Origin: Mucilaginibacter conchicola
GTDB taxonomy: Bacteria > Bacteroidota > Bacteroidia > Sphingobacteriales > Sphingobacteriaceae
Assembly (NCBI RefSeq): GCF_003432115.1
Contig: NZ_QWDC01000001.1
Span: 2,070,356-2,134,355, forward strand
Length of the DNA: 64,000 nucleotides
Reading direction: 5' to 3'
Shown here: in pieces, positions 50,083-58,916 of the stretch
Layout of the letters: every line of letters starts with the position of its first letter
How positions within the stretch are numbered: position 1 is the stretch's first letter
The notes under the pieces: model-generated
Told to the model about the DNA's origin: nothing
Database searches by the model: none
What the model saw: the letters and a program-made list of their open reading frames with translations, nothing else
Position numbers and translations under genes: made by a program

Positions 50083-51273
50083 ATGAAAAAATTATCTATC
50101 ATTATACTAAGCCTTATCGGCTGCTATTCGGCCGCGGCTCAAACCAAAAAACCGCATGCTTTTATTCTACGTGGAACGGTAGATACCCATACCCGCGATA
50201 CAATAGATATACAATATCTGAACGAAAAGGGAGAAACTATAAAAGACTCCATTATCACCAATAAAGCAACTTTTGTTATTAACGGAACTATCTCCGAACC
50301 AACAACTATTTGGCTTAACATCCGTGGTAAAGACCGCTCATATAAAAAAAGCGGCAACCTGTTTATCGAACCTAAAGAAATGACGATAGTTATTAATAAG
50401 GAAAATGTGAACCAGTCAGGGCTGTCAGGATCAATTACTCAGAATGAATTTAGCAAGCTGAACAAGGATGAAGAAACCATTAGCAATGATATAGCATCGG
50501 CCACCGGCAAATACAGCAATGAAACGGATGATGCAAAACGCCTTTTAAGAAAAGGCAAGATAAGGCAACTTGAGTTCGGATTTATAAACACCCATCCCGA
50601 TTCATATCTTAGCCCATTCCTGATGAAGAAATACGCGGGCTACCAATACCGCGATTCTTTAGCGTTACAATACAGCAAGCTTGCTCCGCAAATAAAGAAC
50701 AGTGCCATCGGCAAACAGATCAACGCTTACCTGCAACACCCTTCCTTTAAACCGCAGACTCCAAAAGTTGGGGACATGGCTGCCGACTTTATGGAGAAAG
50801 GCATAGACAACAAACAAGTACGCCTATATAACTTCCGCGGGAAACAATATGTGCTGCTGGATTTTTGGGCAAGCTGGTGCGGCCCATGCCTGGCCATGTT
50901 GCCGAAAGTGAAAGCGCTATACGATAAATACCATGCTAAAGGCCTCGAGGTTATTGGTATTAACATGGATTACACGCCCGAAAAGTGGAAGAAAGCTGTT
51001 GCAAAAGAAAACATGACGCAGTGGAAAAACATCTTCCCTACAAAAATTGAGTTTTCAAATGAGTGCCCGCTAATCGCCCAATACGGCATTACAACTATCC
51101 CGGCTTTGTTCCTGATAGATAAAGAAGGCAAGCTGGTTGCTATTATTAACGATGAGCAAAGCGTAGATACAATTTTAAGCAAGACTCTTGCTGAGGCTTT
51201 AAGTAATCCTTTAAAAAACAAAAAAACCTCTTTGCAAACAAAGAGGGTTTTAATATCATTTCGTGATTTCTGA
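50083..51273 (+). CDS. TlpA-type periplasmic thioredoxin with DUF4369-like head
   Basis: A 396-residue exported protein: signal peptide (ending YSAAAQ), a beta-rich DUF4369-like head (residues 25-110, HAFILRGTVDTHTRDTIDIQYL), a helical linker, and a thioredoxin domain (about 245-385) with the redox motif WCGPC in LLDFWASWCGPCLAMLP and cis-Pro in ITTIPALFLID. A role in disulfide reduction or cytochrome/metalloprotein maturation is likely but not specific. The last 25 codons run through a hairpin terminator, so the tail may have been extended by loss of an earlier stop codon. Confidence 0.88.
   Translation: MKKLSIIILSLIGCYSAAAQTKKPHAFILRGTVDTHTRDTIDIQYLNEKGETIKDSIITNKATFVINGTISEPTTIWLNIRGKDRSYKKSGNLFIEPKEMTIVINKENVNQSGLSGSITQNEFSKLNKDEETISNDIASATGKYSNETDDAKRLLRKGKIRQLEFGFINTHPDSYLSPFLMKKYAGYQYRDSLALQYSKLAPQIKNSAIGKQINAYLQHPSFKPQTPKVGDMAADFMEKGIDNKQVRLYNFRGKQYVLLDFWASWCGPCLAMLPKVKALYDKYHAKGLEVIGINMDYTPEKWKKAVAKENMTQWKNIFPTKIEFSNECPLIAQYGITTIPALFLIDKEGKLVAIINDEQSVDTILSKTLAEALSNPLKNKKTSLQTKRVLISFRDF
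51224..51251 (-). terminator. desaturase terminator inside the TlpA coding end
   Basis: CCTCTTTG / CAAAGAGG stem with a 4-base loop; on the minus strand it is followed by a run of seven T. It serves the convergent desaturase gene and lies within the 3' codons of the thioredoxin gene. Confidence 0.75.
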
Positions 51274-51295
51274 CTACTGGCTTAAGACTTAGAGC

Positions 51296-52276
51296 TTATC
51301 CGTCTATCCAGCTAAACTTATATTCCAGCATTGGGTTTTTCATACGTTCCGCAACGCGCAGCAACCTGTCTGGCAGGGCCATGATATAGTCGCGGGCTTT
51401 TTCGCCGTCTTCTTTTAGGTCGGTAATGCTGGCAATGTGCCAGTCGGCTATTAGTTCTTTTAATATATCAACGTAATCAATAGCAGTGTAAACACCCAGG
51501 CGTTGTGCTGCGTCAGTAAAATGGCCAAAGGTTTGGCCGATCTTTAAACCAACCTCGCGAAGGAAATGCGCGGGCATCACAATTTTCTTGCGCATCATAT
51601 CTTCAAAAGCTATCATTGCCTCGTTGGCATCAACCTCAAAAGTACGTTCTATAAAGTATTTGTAAGCTTTTGCGTGGCGTGCTTCATCACTGGCAATTAC
51701 ACCACACATTTTTGATAACAAGGTATCACCTGCCTTTTTAGCGTGCGATGCTACCCTGCGGTGCGATACGTTTGTTGCCAATTCCTGGAACGATGTATAT
51801 ATGAAGTTACGGTAAGGGTCGTGGCCAGTACCTATATCAAAACCATCAGCAATTAAATACTGGGTTGATACTTCCATGGCGCGCATGTTAACGCGGCCGC
51901 TTAAGTAAAGGTATTTGTTAAGCAGATCGCCGTGGCGGTTCTCTTCGGCAGTCCAGTGGCGGGTCCATTTCATCCAGCCACCTTCTTCGTCGTCGCTAAC
52001 ACCTTCAACCATGGTTAACCATGATTCGTAGGTAGGCAGTGCTTCCTCGGTGATTGTATCGCCAATTAAAACGGCAACCAGGTCATAAGATAAACCTTGC
52101 GCGCTTTCCTGCAATTCTTTTATCTCGCTAAAAAACGTATCGCGCGATGCATCAGGCAAAAAGTCTGACGGCTGCCAAATGGTATCGATAGGCTTCAAGT
52201 ACTCGTTCATCTTTTCAAGCATGAACTTTTCTATATGCTTCATCACCTCACGTCGTTTTTCTTCGAAGAATTTCAT
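51296..52276 (-). CDS. acyl-ACP desaturase (di-iron, FA_desaturase_2)
   Basis: A 326-residue soluble fatty acyl-ACP desaturase. Di-iron ligands are visible in the two EXXH motifs: EENRHGDLLNKY and DEARHAKAYKYF, with the first-helix block LPTYESWLTMVEG. Its family introduces a double bond into stearoyl- or palmitoyl-ACP; regiospecificity cannot be predicted. It is 40 bases downstream of the GH5 gene on the same strand, so they may share a transcript by chance of proximity. Confidence 0.92.
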   Translation of the reverse strand: MKFFEEKRREVMKHIEKFMLEKMNEYLKPIDTIWQPSDFLPDASRDTFFSEIKELQESAQGLSYDLVAVLIGDTITEEALPTYESWLTMVEGVSDDEEGGWMKWTRHWTAEENRHGDLLNKYLYLSGRVNMRAMEVSTQYLIADGFDIGTGHDPYRNFIYTSFQELATNVSHRRVASHAKKAGDTLLSKMCGVIASDEARHAKAYKYFIERTFEVDANEAMIAFEDMMRKKIVMPAHFLREVGLKIGQTFGHFTDAAQRLGVYTAIDYVDILKELIADWHIASITDLKEDGEKARDYIMALPDRLLRVAERMKNPMLEYKFSWIDG

Positions 52277-52316
52277 ATAACCGTATTAGTGCGCAAAGGT
52301 AAGCAATTTAATGTAT

Positions 52317-53462
52317 TTATTTAGAACCGTTAAACCCGATGGCTTGTTTCATACAATCGGGTAAATTTTCTAAAGAAGGCTCGCCATCGAAAATACTGAA
52401 ATTGGTATTGTAATCCCACAATATACCGGGAATGCCTACCGCCTTAAGGTTTTGCCGCATGGCTTTGATGTATCTGCAGCGGCTATCCTGGTCGGCATAT
52501 TTATTATATACACCATATTCGCCACATATTACGGGTACAAAATATTTGTCGGCCCATTTCTTTACTATCTGCAATTTATCATGGATAGATTGCTCGTTAC
52601 CGTCTTTTAAATATTGGTGGTAATTATTTTCGCCCCAGGTGCCTATTACCTTCGGGTTCATGGGTGGGTAGGCTGCCGCATTGTAAGGGAACGGTATGCC
52701 GGTGGTAGCCATTTGCCCCCCTACCCAATCTGCCCCCTGGTGGGTAAATAAAAAAGGCTCATAAAAGTGGAAGGTGTAAATGATGTTCTCATCGGCCAAT
52801 CTTTCCATACGGCTCAGCTCATAAATGCTGTTAAAGTTTGATGCGCCGATGATAAGAGTGCGGTTCTTATCTACCTTACGGATGGCGGTTACAATATTGT
52901 ACGCTGCATCGTGCCACACTTTGGGGTCTATATGGGGAGGTTCGTTATACAACTCAAAGAAAACCTTATCGGGGCTCTCGCGTATAAACCTTTCAGTTAA
53001 CTTTAACCAAAGGGCAATCACTTTCGGCGTTTCGGTTAAATAGTTATTATCTGTAAGTTTACCGTAGTGAAAATCGATGATAAGATTGAAGTCGTACTTT
53101 TTGCATTGTTTCAAAACTTCATCAATTTGTGCAAATACTTTCTCATCGGGAATGCCAGTATCATTGAAATATTCAAAAGCCACCGGTAATCTGATAGTTT
53201 TTATATTGAGTTTTCTCAAAAGTTCAAAACCTGAGGTTTTAAGTGGGTTTTCATCCCAAACTTTGGGGTTCCACGTTTGTTCGAGCCAAGAGACACTTAC
53301 GCCATTATTTAAGCTGCGTGAACGTTTAAAAGCAATTTGCCTGATGCTTTGAGGCATTGGATTATTTTTTGCAATAAGGTGGATTGTGCTTATAATTGGT
53401 ATTAAAATACAACCCACTAAAAGCAATTTTGGTATAATATTTTTAATTGGTTTATTTTTCAC
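52317..53462 (-). CDS. membrane-anchored glycoside hydrolase family 5 (cellulase-like)
   Basis: A 381-residue GH5 enzyme with an N-terminal membrane anchor (residues 9-29, LLLVGCILIPIISTI). TIM-barrel catalytic residues: acid/base Glu in VFFELYNEPP and nucleophile Glu in VICGEYGVY; also DFHYG, FHFYEP and NNYHQY. I accept a GTG start (MKNKPIKN...) because the anchor and the AAAGGG RBS fit it. It is divergent from the BcsB/GT2 synthase operon by 48 bases. Many exopolysaccharide loci include a GH5 or GH8 hydrolase that trims or releases the polymer. Confidence 0.88.
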   Translation of the reverse strand: MKNKPIKNIIPKLLLVGCILIPIISTIHLIAKNNPMPQSIRQIAFKRSRSLNNGVSVSWLEQTWNPKVWDENPLKTSGFELLRKLNIKTIRLPVAFEYFNDTGIPDEKVFAQIDEVLKQCKKYDFNLIIDFHYGKLTDNNYLTETPKVIALWLKLTERFIRESPDKVFFELYNEPPHIDPKVWHDAAYNIVTAIRKVDKNRTLIIGASNFNSIYELSRMERLADENIIYTFHFYEPFLFTHQGADWVGGQMATTGIPFPYNAAAYPPMNPKVIGTWGENNYHQYLKDGNEQSIHDKLQIVKKWADKYFVPVICGEYGVYNKYADQDSRCRYIKAMRQNLKAVGIPGILWDYNTNFSIFDGEPSLENLPDCMKQAIGFNGSK

Positions 53463-53510
53463 CCTTTTACTTAATGTTTATTAAGGATAGATATACAAAT
53501 AAGGATACAA

Positions 53511-54860
53511 ATGTTTGTTCAAATTTCAAAGGAAGAGTATAAAAAGGAGATACTCAAAAAAGCCTGGTATCAAACCAACAATATTATCTGGACAATAATA
53601 TTCTTATACCCGATATTCAGCGTTGTAGACTATATTTTTGCGCCCAACATCTGGCTGCAATTTTTTATAGTTCGTATCATATCCATATTAATTATATATG
53701 GCTTGTATAGCTGGTTTCAGGTAAAAAAGTATAATTACCGAACGTTGCTGCACATCTGCTTCTTTATACTATCTGCCACATGTGCGCTCCTTTGCAACGT
53801 GGTTAACATTCAGCAGCAAACTACTTACTACCTTATTTATGCTGTAGTAATATTATTTTTTAACCTGCAGGTATTTTGGGAGCCAATAAACTCTATCATA
53901 CAGGGTTTAATTGCCGTATTACTGCTCGCCGTTTTTTACAACATATTTAGTGAATACACACTTGAGCTGGTGATAAACAACGGTGGTTCGATGTTCTTTA
54001 TTATCGCCTTCTTATCATGCCTTATACCAAATGTGCGCTATAAAGTAATAGGCCGCGAGGTGCGCGCCCAGTTGCTCATCGAAAAATCAAACGAGCAATT
54101 GAAAGAGCAGAACCAGAACATCAACGAAAAAAACAACATTATTGATCGCCAGTACGAGCAACTGCGCAAACTTGACGATCAGAAAAACAACTTCATCAAT
54201 ATAGCCGGCCACGACTTGAAAAACCTTATTGGCCAGATAGTGATGAGTAACAACATGCTTAAAGAAGAGGACTATCGCCTAAGCAACGACCAAAAGGAAT
54301 ACACCCATTTTATTTCAGAAGCATCTGAAAAAATGCAGTACATGCTTAACAAACTAATGGATGTTAAAGAGATAGAGTCTCCTGATATGAAATTTAACAT
54401 GGAGATCTTTGACATCAATCACGAGGTTACCCATGTATTTAAAGGCTTACAGGAAACAGCTAACATGAAGAACATTCATTTGGTTGATAGCATCCTGAAA
54501 TTGCCTTTGAACGTTAAACTCGATAAAGTTTTTGTTGGGCAGGTTTTTCAAAACCTGTTATCAAATGCAATTAAGTTTTCGCAAACTAATAACAGTATAC
54601 GTGTGGTTACCAGTTTGCAGCGCCAAAAATTTGTATTCGAGATAATAGACGAAGGTGTACCAATTGGCCAGGATGAGCTGGATATGATGTTCAATAAACT
54701 AAAAACTTTGAACGATGCATCGGGCGGTGCGGGCGAAAGCAGACTTGGCCTGGGCCTTTCTATTGCCAAACTAATGACACAAGAACTTGGCGGTGAACTT
54801 ACCTACCGCAGTAACGATAACGGAAACTATTTTAGAGTAGAATTCTACGTAATAAACTAA
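53511..54860 (+). CDS. polytopic membrane histidine kinase with altered G1 box
   Basis: A 449-residue kinase. Six TM helices cover about residues 25-175, with no recognisable extracellular sensor domain. A coiled-coil (185-225) leads to the H-box NIAGHDLKNLIGQ, His234, and an N-box NLLSNAIKFS. The usual G1 motif DxGxGI reads DEGVPI, and G2 GLGLSIAKL is intact. It is first gene of the BcsB/GT2/GT-C operon. There is no receiver domain or adjacent regulator, so it may sense a membrane signal and pass it to an unlinked partner or act as a phosphatase. Confidence 0.85.
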   Translation: MFVQISKEEYKKEILKKAWYQTNNIIWTIIFLYPIFSVVDYIFAPNIWLQFFIVRIISILIIYGLYSWFQVKKYNYRTLLHICFFILSATCALLCNVVNIQQQTTYYLIYAVVILFFNLQVFWEPINSIIQGLIAVLLLAVFYNIFSEYTLELVINNGGSMFFIIAFLSCLIPNVRYKVIGREVRAQLLIEKSNEQLKEQNQNINEKNNIIDRQYEQLRKLDDQKNNFINIAGHDLKNLIGQIVMSNNMLKEEDYRLSNDQKEYTHFISEASEKMQYMLNKLMDVKEIESPDMKFNMEIFDINHEVTHVFKGLQETANMKNIHLVDSILKLPLNVKLDKVFVGQVFQNLLSNAIKFSQTNNSIRVVTSLQRQKFVFEIIDEGVPIGQDELDMMFNKLKTLNDASGGAGESRLGLGLSIAKLMTQELGGELTYRSNDNGNYFRVEFYVIN

Positions 54861-54893
54861 CACGCTTAAATCTGTAACTAACGCTATAATCTG

Positions 54894-56987
54894 ATGAAAA
54901 GACTTTTCACCCTTTTAGCCTTCATACTTCTTACAACATTTGCTTTTGGGCAGGCTCAAAAGATCATCTCATTCAAATCAATGGGCCATAATGATGATGA
55001 GCCTATATTTGGTATGAGCGGCGCCATATCTTTCTATTTTAAGATAACGCCACAGTATGAAATGAACGGCAGCAAGCTTGTTCTTTTTATTGAGCCATCA
55101 CAGGCCCTGATACGCGAAAAATCGTACATCAACCTGTTCATTGGCACAAAACCTGTTTATAGCGGCAGGTTAACAAAAGATTCTATCCAGCAAATAAAGA
55201 TAAACCTTAGCCGTGCCGACGTACCTGCCGATAACTATCTCAAAATGCAGGTTAAAACAGCACTAACCATTACTGATGACCAATGCCGCGACCTGGATAA
55301 CCCGGCAATGTGGGTAAAGGTGAAAAACTACTCGTACCTGTCGCTTACAAAAAGCAACAAGAATTTCTTTACCAATATCAATATCAGCAACTGTTTTGAT
55401 ACCAAAACCGCTATTGTTTACAACAGCAACCCAACCCTGCATGATCTTAAAGCCGTTGCGTGGGCTTACGCGCGTTTAAAGAAAACACAGCAAAGAAACA
55501 TTGGCGTTTACCAGATAGACCAGTTACCTGATACCGTTAGAAACTACATCATGGTAGGTGCCATCAATACCTTGCCTGAGGCACAGCGCAGCCTTATTAA
55601 AGTAAGCCCGCAGAGCAACCAGGGTTTATTATACCTCAATAAATCGGTAACAACTGTTACTGATACCATCACCAACATGATTAACGTGAACGGTAAGTTT
55701 GTGCCTACACGTGCGGTATCACAAGAAGTTGTACCTTCTGAGGTATTGTTTGTTACCGGTGGTGACGATGCCGGTTACGAGAAAACCATTACTGCCCTGG
55801 GTAACATGAACGTGTTAAACTCAACCTTTGGCGATTACTTATTGATCAACAAAGCGCAGAACACTTTCTTTAAAACCATTGATGAGAACCGCTCTAAACT
55901 AACCTTTAAGCAAATTGGCGGTGTTAGCGACTTCCTTTCGGGCATTGGTTCGTTAAAAAGTGCCTTTAACTTTAAAAACTCAGATTTTAGCTTTACCCCT
56001 AAAGAGGTTGAGATACGTGTGGTGGCCAACTACAGTGCCCTTAACCCAGGCGACCGCGGTTTCTTCAACATCTACCTGAACGGTTTATTGCTAAGCAGCG
56101 AAAAGCTTGACGCATCAGGCAAACTAAATACCTCTGTTACCATTAACAGGTACCAACACCACAAATACAACACGCTGGAGTGCGAGTTCCGCTTTTACCC
56201 AAATGCCGGCAACTGTAAAAACAGCTTCACTAACTTCTTTGCCGAGTTAGATGTTGATAAATCATACTTAGAATCTAAAAACCCGTTCATCACCAGCGAC
56301 CTGAGCTTCTACCAGTATCCTGAAGCATTTAACCGTGGCACAACCCGCATTGTGGTATCAAAACCTTATGCTAAGTATGCAGCCGGCGCAATGGGCGAGA
56401 TCATTTACGAGTTAAACAATAACATCAACGCTAACAACTTCCCTGAGTTTTCTTACTCTGATGAGTTAACCTCAACAGATCTGAAAAAGAACAATGTTAT
56501 CGCTTTATTATCTAAAGACGACCAGATGTTCAAAAACGGAGAGTTCCCTGATGCACCTATTAAGTTTGATAAAAACTTCAGGTTATACAACACGGACAAC
56601 AACTCGGTGGTATACTCATTATCTGATACTACATCAAATGGTTTAGCGCAGATATTCTATGGCCGTAGCAACAATGCTACCCTGGTATTAACTGCTACCG
56701 GTAAACACCTGGCCGAGGCGTTCCTGGCTGCATCAAAATCTATAACAGAGCAGTTATCAACCCTGTCAAGTAACGTTTGTATATCTGATGTTAACAACAA
56801 TAAATACCTGTTCAACATCAATAAATCGAGCGATAACCTGGAGTACATTGATACCAAAAGCGCTTTAACCCGTTTCTGGGATAACTATAACCTGTATATC
56901 TTATTAGGTATATTGGTATTGATACTGTTATCATTCTTGTACATACGCTCGAGGGTACAAAAATCACAGGAGTTATTTAACGACTAA
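54894..56987 (+). CDS. BcsB-like periplasmic polysaccharide synthase subunit
   Basis: A 697-residue exported protein (signal peptide MKRLFTLLAFILLTTFAFGQ) with one C-terminal TM helix (about 662-684, LYILLGILVLILLSFLYI) and a short cytosolic tail. This layout and the beta-rich repeats (e.g. KSMGHNDDEPIFGMSGAISFYF, GDYLLINKAQNTFF, NPGDRGFFNIYLNGLLLSS) resemble BcsB, the periplasmic partner of cellulose synthase. It directly precedes the GT2 gene. BcsB guides the growing glucan; here the polymer is unknown. Confidence 0.8.
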   Translation: MKRLFTLLAFILLTTFAFGQAQKIISFKSMGHNDDEPIFGMSGAISFYFKITPQYEMNGSKLVLFIEPSQALIREKSYINLFIGTKPVYSGRLTKDSIQQIKINLSRADVPADNYLKMQVKTALTITDDQCRDLDNPAMWVKVKNYSYLSLTKSNKNFFTNINISNCFDTKTAIVYNSNPTLHDLKAVAWAYARLKKTQQRNIGVYQIDQLPDTVRNYIMVGAINTLPEAQRSLIKVSPQSNQGLLYLNKSVTTVTDTITNMINVNGKFVPTRAVSQEVVPSEVLFVTGGDDAGYEKTITALGNMNVLNSTFGDYLLINKAQNTFFKTIDENRSKLTFKQIGGVSDFLSGIGSLKSAFNFKNSDFSFTPKEVEIRVVANYSALNPGDRGFFNIYLNGLLLSSEKLDASGKLNTSVTINRYQHHKYNTLECEFRFYPNAGNCKNSFTNFFAELDVDKSYLESKNPFITSDLSFYQYPEAFNRGTTRIVVSKPYAKYAAGAMGEIIYELNNNINANNFPEFSYSDELTSTDLKKNNVIALLSKDDQMFKNGEFPDAPIKFDKNFRLYNTDNNSVVYSLSDTTSNGLAQIFYGRSNNATLVLTATGKHLAEAFLAASKSITEQLSTLSSNVCISDVNNNKYLFNINKSSDNLEYIDTKSALTRFWDNYNLYILLGILVLILLSFLYIRSRVQKSQELFND

Positions 56988-57067
56988 TTTCTCTTTTGCG
57001 GGATATATGTGCAGCGGTGTTTCGAGCATCGCTGCACAAAGTTTAATTAAGAGACAGAGAAATATTC

Positions 57068-58915
57068 ATGAGTGTATCTATTCCTGATTTATTGGTTAAT
57101 GACGGCTTTTTAACCGCTACCGAGCGCGAAGGCATTGAAGCTTACGCGCAGGAATCGGGCCTGTCGTTTATCAAAATAGCGCTTACCTCGGGGTATATCT
57201 CACGTAAAAATTACGATCGCTCCTTACTTAATGCGGGCTTTACTATCAATGAACACCCGCGCGAGGAAGCCCATGACCAGGATATCTTAGATAAGATAGA
57301 CCTACCATTTGCGCACGAGCGTTTGTTTTTGCCTCTGCGTATCGAGAACGGAAAGGTGGTAACCCTGATGGCGGCACCCGATGATCAGCTTGCGCACGAT
57401 TTTATCCGCTTTACTTATGATCTTGATGCCGAGGTTATCCTCACCTCAGATCTTGATATTACCTGGTTAAGCAACAAATTACTGGGCGAGCGTTACGTAA
57501 AAGCAGCAGTTTTTGAACTGGTAAAGCGCGACCCCGATAGCTCTGCCGTAGTAACTTTTTCTACCGCACAGCTGATTGTACTTTTTGTGCTGATAGCTTT
57601 GGTTGCCATTGGTTTGGTGATGAGCTTTAAAAACACATCCATCATTATCAACGTACTCATCAGTTCGTTCTTTTTGGTGGCTATTATTTTTAAGCTTTTC
57701 CTGGCCTTGGTAGGTTCAAGGTTTGAGCTGCACCAGGCCGTAACCCGCGAAGACATTAGGCAGGTTGATGACAGCACCCTGCCAACCTATACCATCCTGT
57801 TGCCGGTTTATAAAGAAGATAAACTGATAAAGAAACTCATCTGGAACCTGCAATCTATCGATTACCCACGCCATAAGCTGGATGTAAAACTGTTGATAGA
57901 GGAAGAAGACGACAAAACTTTTAACGCAGTAAAAAACCTCGATTTCCCGGCAATTTTTGAGGTAATTGTGGTGCCTTTCCACATGCCTAAAACAAAACCA
58001 AAAGCTTGTAACTATGGCCTGTACTTTGCCCGCGGCAAATACCTTACCATTTACGATGCCGAGGATATCCCCGACACCGACCAACTGAAGAAGGTAGTAA
58101 CGTTATTTAATAAACTGCCCGAAGAATATATTTGCGTACAAAGCGCACTCAACTACTTTAACCGTAACGAGAACTTCCTTACCCGTATGTTTACGCTGGA
58201 GTACTCGTACTGGTTTGACTATATGCTGCCTGGTTTGGATACGCTGGATATTCCTATCCCCTTGGGGGGCACCAGTAATCACTTTAAGCTACAGGAGCTG
58301 GTTGACCTTGGCGCATGGGATCCGTTCAACGTAACCGAGGATGCCGACTTAGGTGTACGCGCTTATGCAAAGGGGCACAAAATAGCCATCATCAACTCTA
58401 CCACTTACGAAGAAGCAAATAACGAGCCTTTCAACTGGATCCGTCAGCGCAGCCGCTGGATTAAGGGTTATATGCAAACCTACCTCGTACACATGCGTAA
58501 CCCGGCAAATCTTATCCGCGAAATTGGATGGAAAGGATTCTTGGGCTTTAACTTCTTTATCGGTGCAACACCTATCACTTTTTTGGTATATCCGCTGTTG
58601 TTGCTGATATTTATCGCTTACGTGGTGTTTGACCTCTCCAGCATCCGCAGCTTGTTCCCTGATTGGGTGTTGTTCATGTCCATCTTCAACCTCATGGTGG
58701 GTAACATCCTCATGATCTACGTAAACATGATAGCCGTGTTTAAACGCCGCTATTACGAGTTAATATTATTTGCTATTGCCAACCCAATATACTGGTTAAT
58801 GCACTCTATATCGGCTTATAAGGGCCTATACCAGCTCATTGTAAAACCTTTCTATTGGGAAAAAACAAACCATGGTTTAAGTAAAGTGAACAACCCAACA
58901 AACCTTGTAAAATAA
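57068..58915 (+). CDS. processive GT2 exopolysaccharide synthase with an MshEN/GspE-N domain
   Basis: A 615-residue inner-membrane synthase. Residues 1-140 form an MshEN/T2SSE-N-like domain (IPDLLVNDGFLTATEREGIEAYA ... FLPLRIENGKVVTLMAAPDD), a fold that binds cyclic di-GMP in MshE. Two TM helices (about 163-185, 190-214) precede the GT2 catalytic domain with EEEDD, DAEDIPD, TEDADLG and QRSRWIKGYMQT, i.e. the D,D,D,QxxRW set of cellulose/hyaluronan-type synthases. Three or four TM helices close the protein. Similar domain order is found in XagB-like proteins. It is a processive synthase, but the sugar is unknown. Confidence 0.88.
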   Translation: MSVSIPDLLVNDGFLTATEREGIEAYAQESGLSFIKIALTSGYISRKNYDRSLLNAGFTINEHPREEAHDQDILDKIDLPFAHERLFLPLRIENGKVVTLMAAPDDQLAHDFIRFTYDLDAEVILTSDLDITWLSNKLLGERYVKAAVFELVKRDPDSSAVVTFSTAQLIVLFVLIALVAIGLVMSFKNTSIIINVLISSFFLVAIIFKLFLALVGSRFELHQAVTREDIRQVDDSTLPTYTILLPVYKEDKLIKKLIWNLQSIDYPRHKLDVKLLIEEEDDKTFNAVKNLDFPAIFEVIVVPFHMPKTKPKACNYGLYFARGKYLTIYDAEDIPDTDQLKKVVTLFNKLPEEYICVQSALNYFNRNENFLTRMFTLEYSYWFDYMLPGLDTLDIPIPLGGTSNHFKLQELVDLGAWDPFNVTEDADLGVRAYAKGHKIAIINSTTYEEANNEPFNWIRQRSRWIKGYMQTYLVHMRNPANLIREIGWKGFLGFNFFIGATPITFLVYPLLLLIFIAYVVFDLSSIRSLFPDWVLFMSIFNLMVGNILMIYVNMIAVFKRRYYELILFAIANPIYWLMHSISAYKGLYQLIVKPFYWEKTNHGLSKVNNPTNLVK

Positions 58916-58916
58916 C

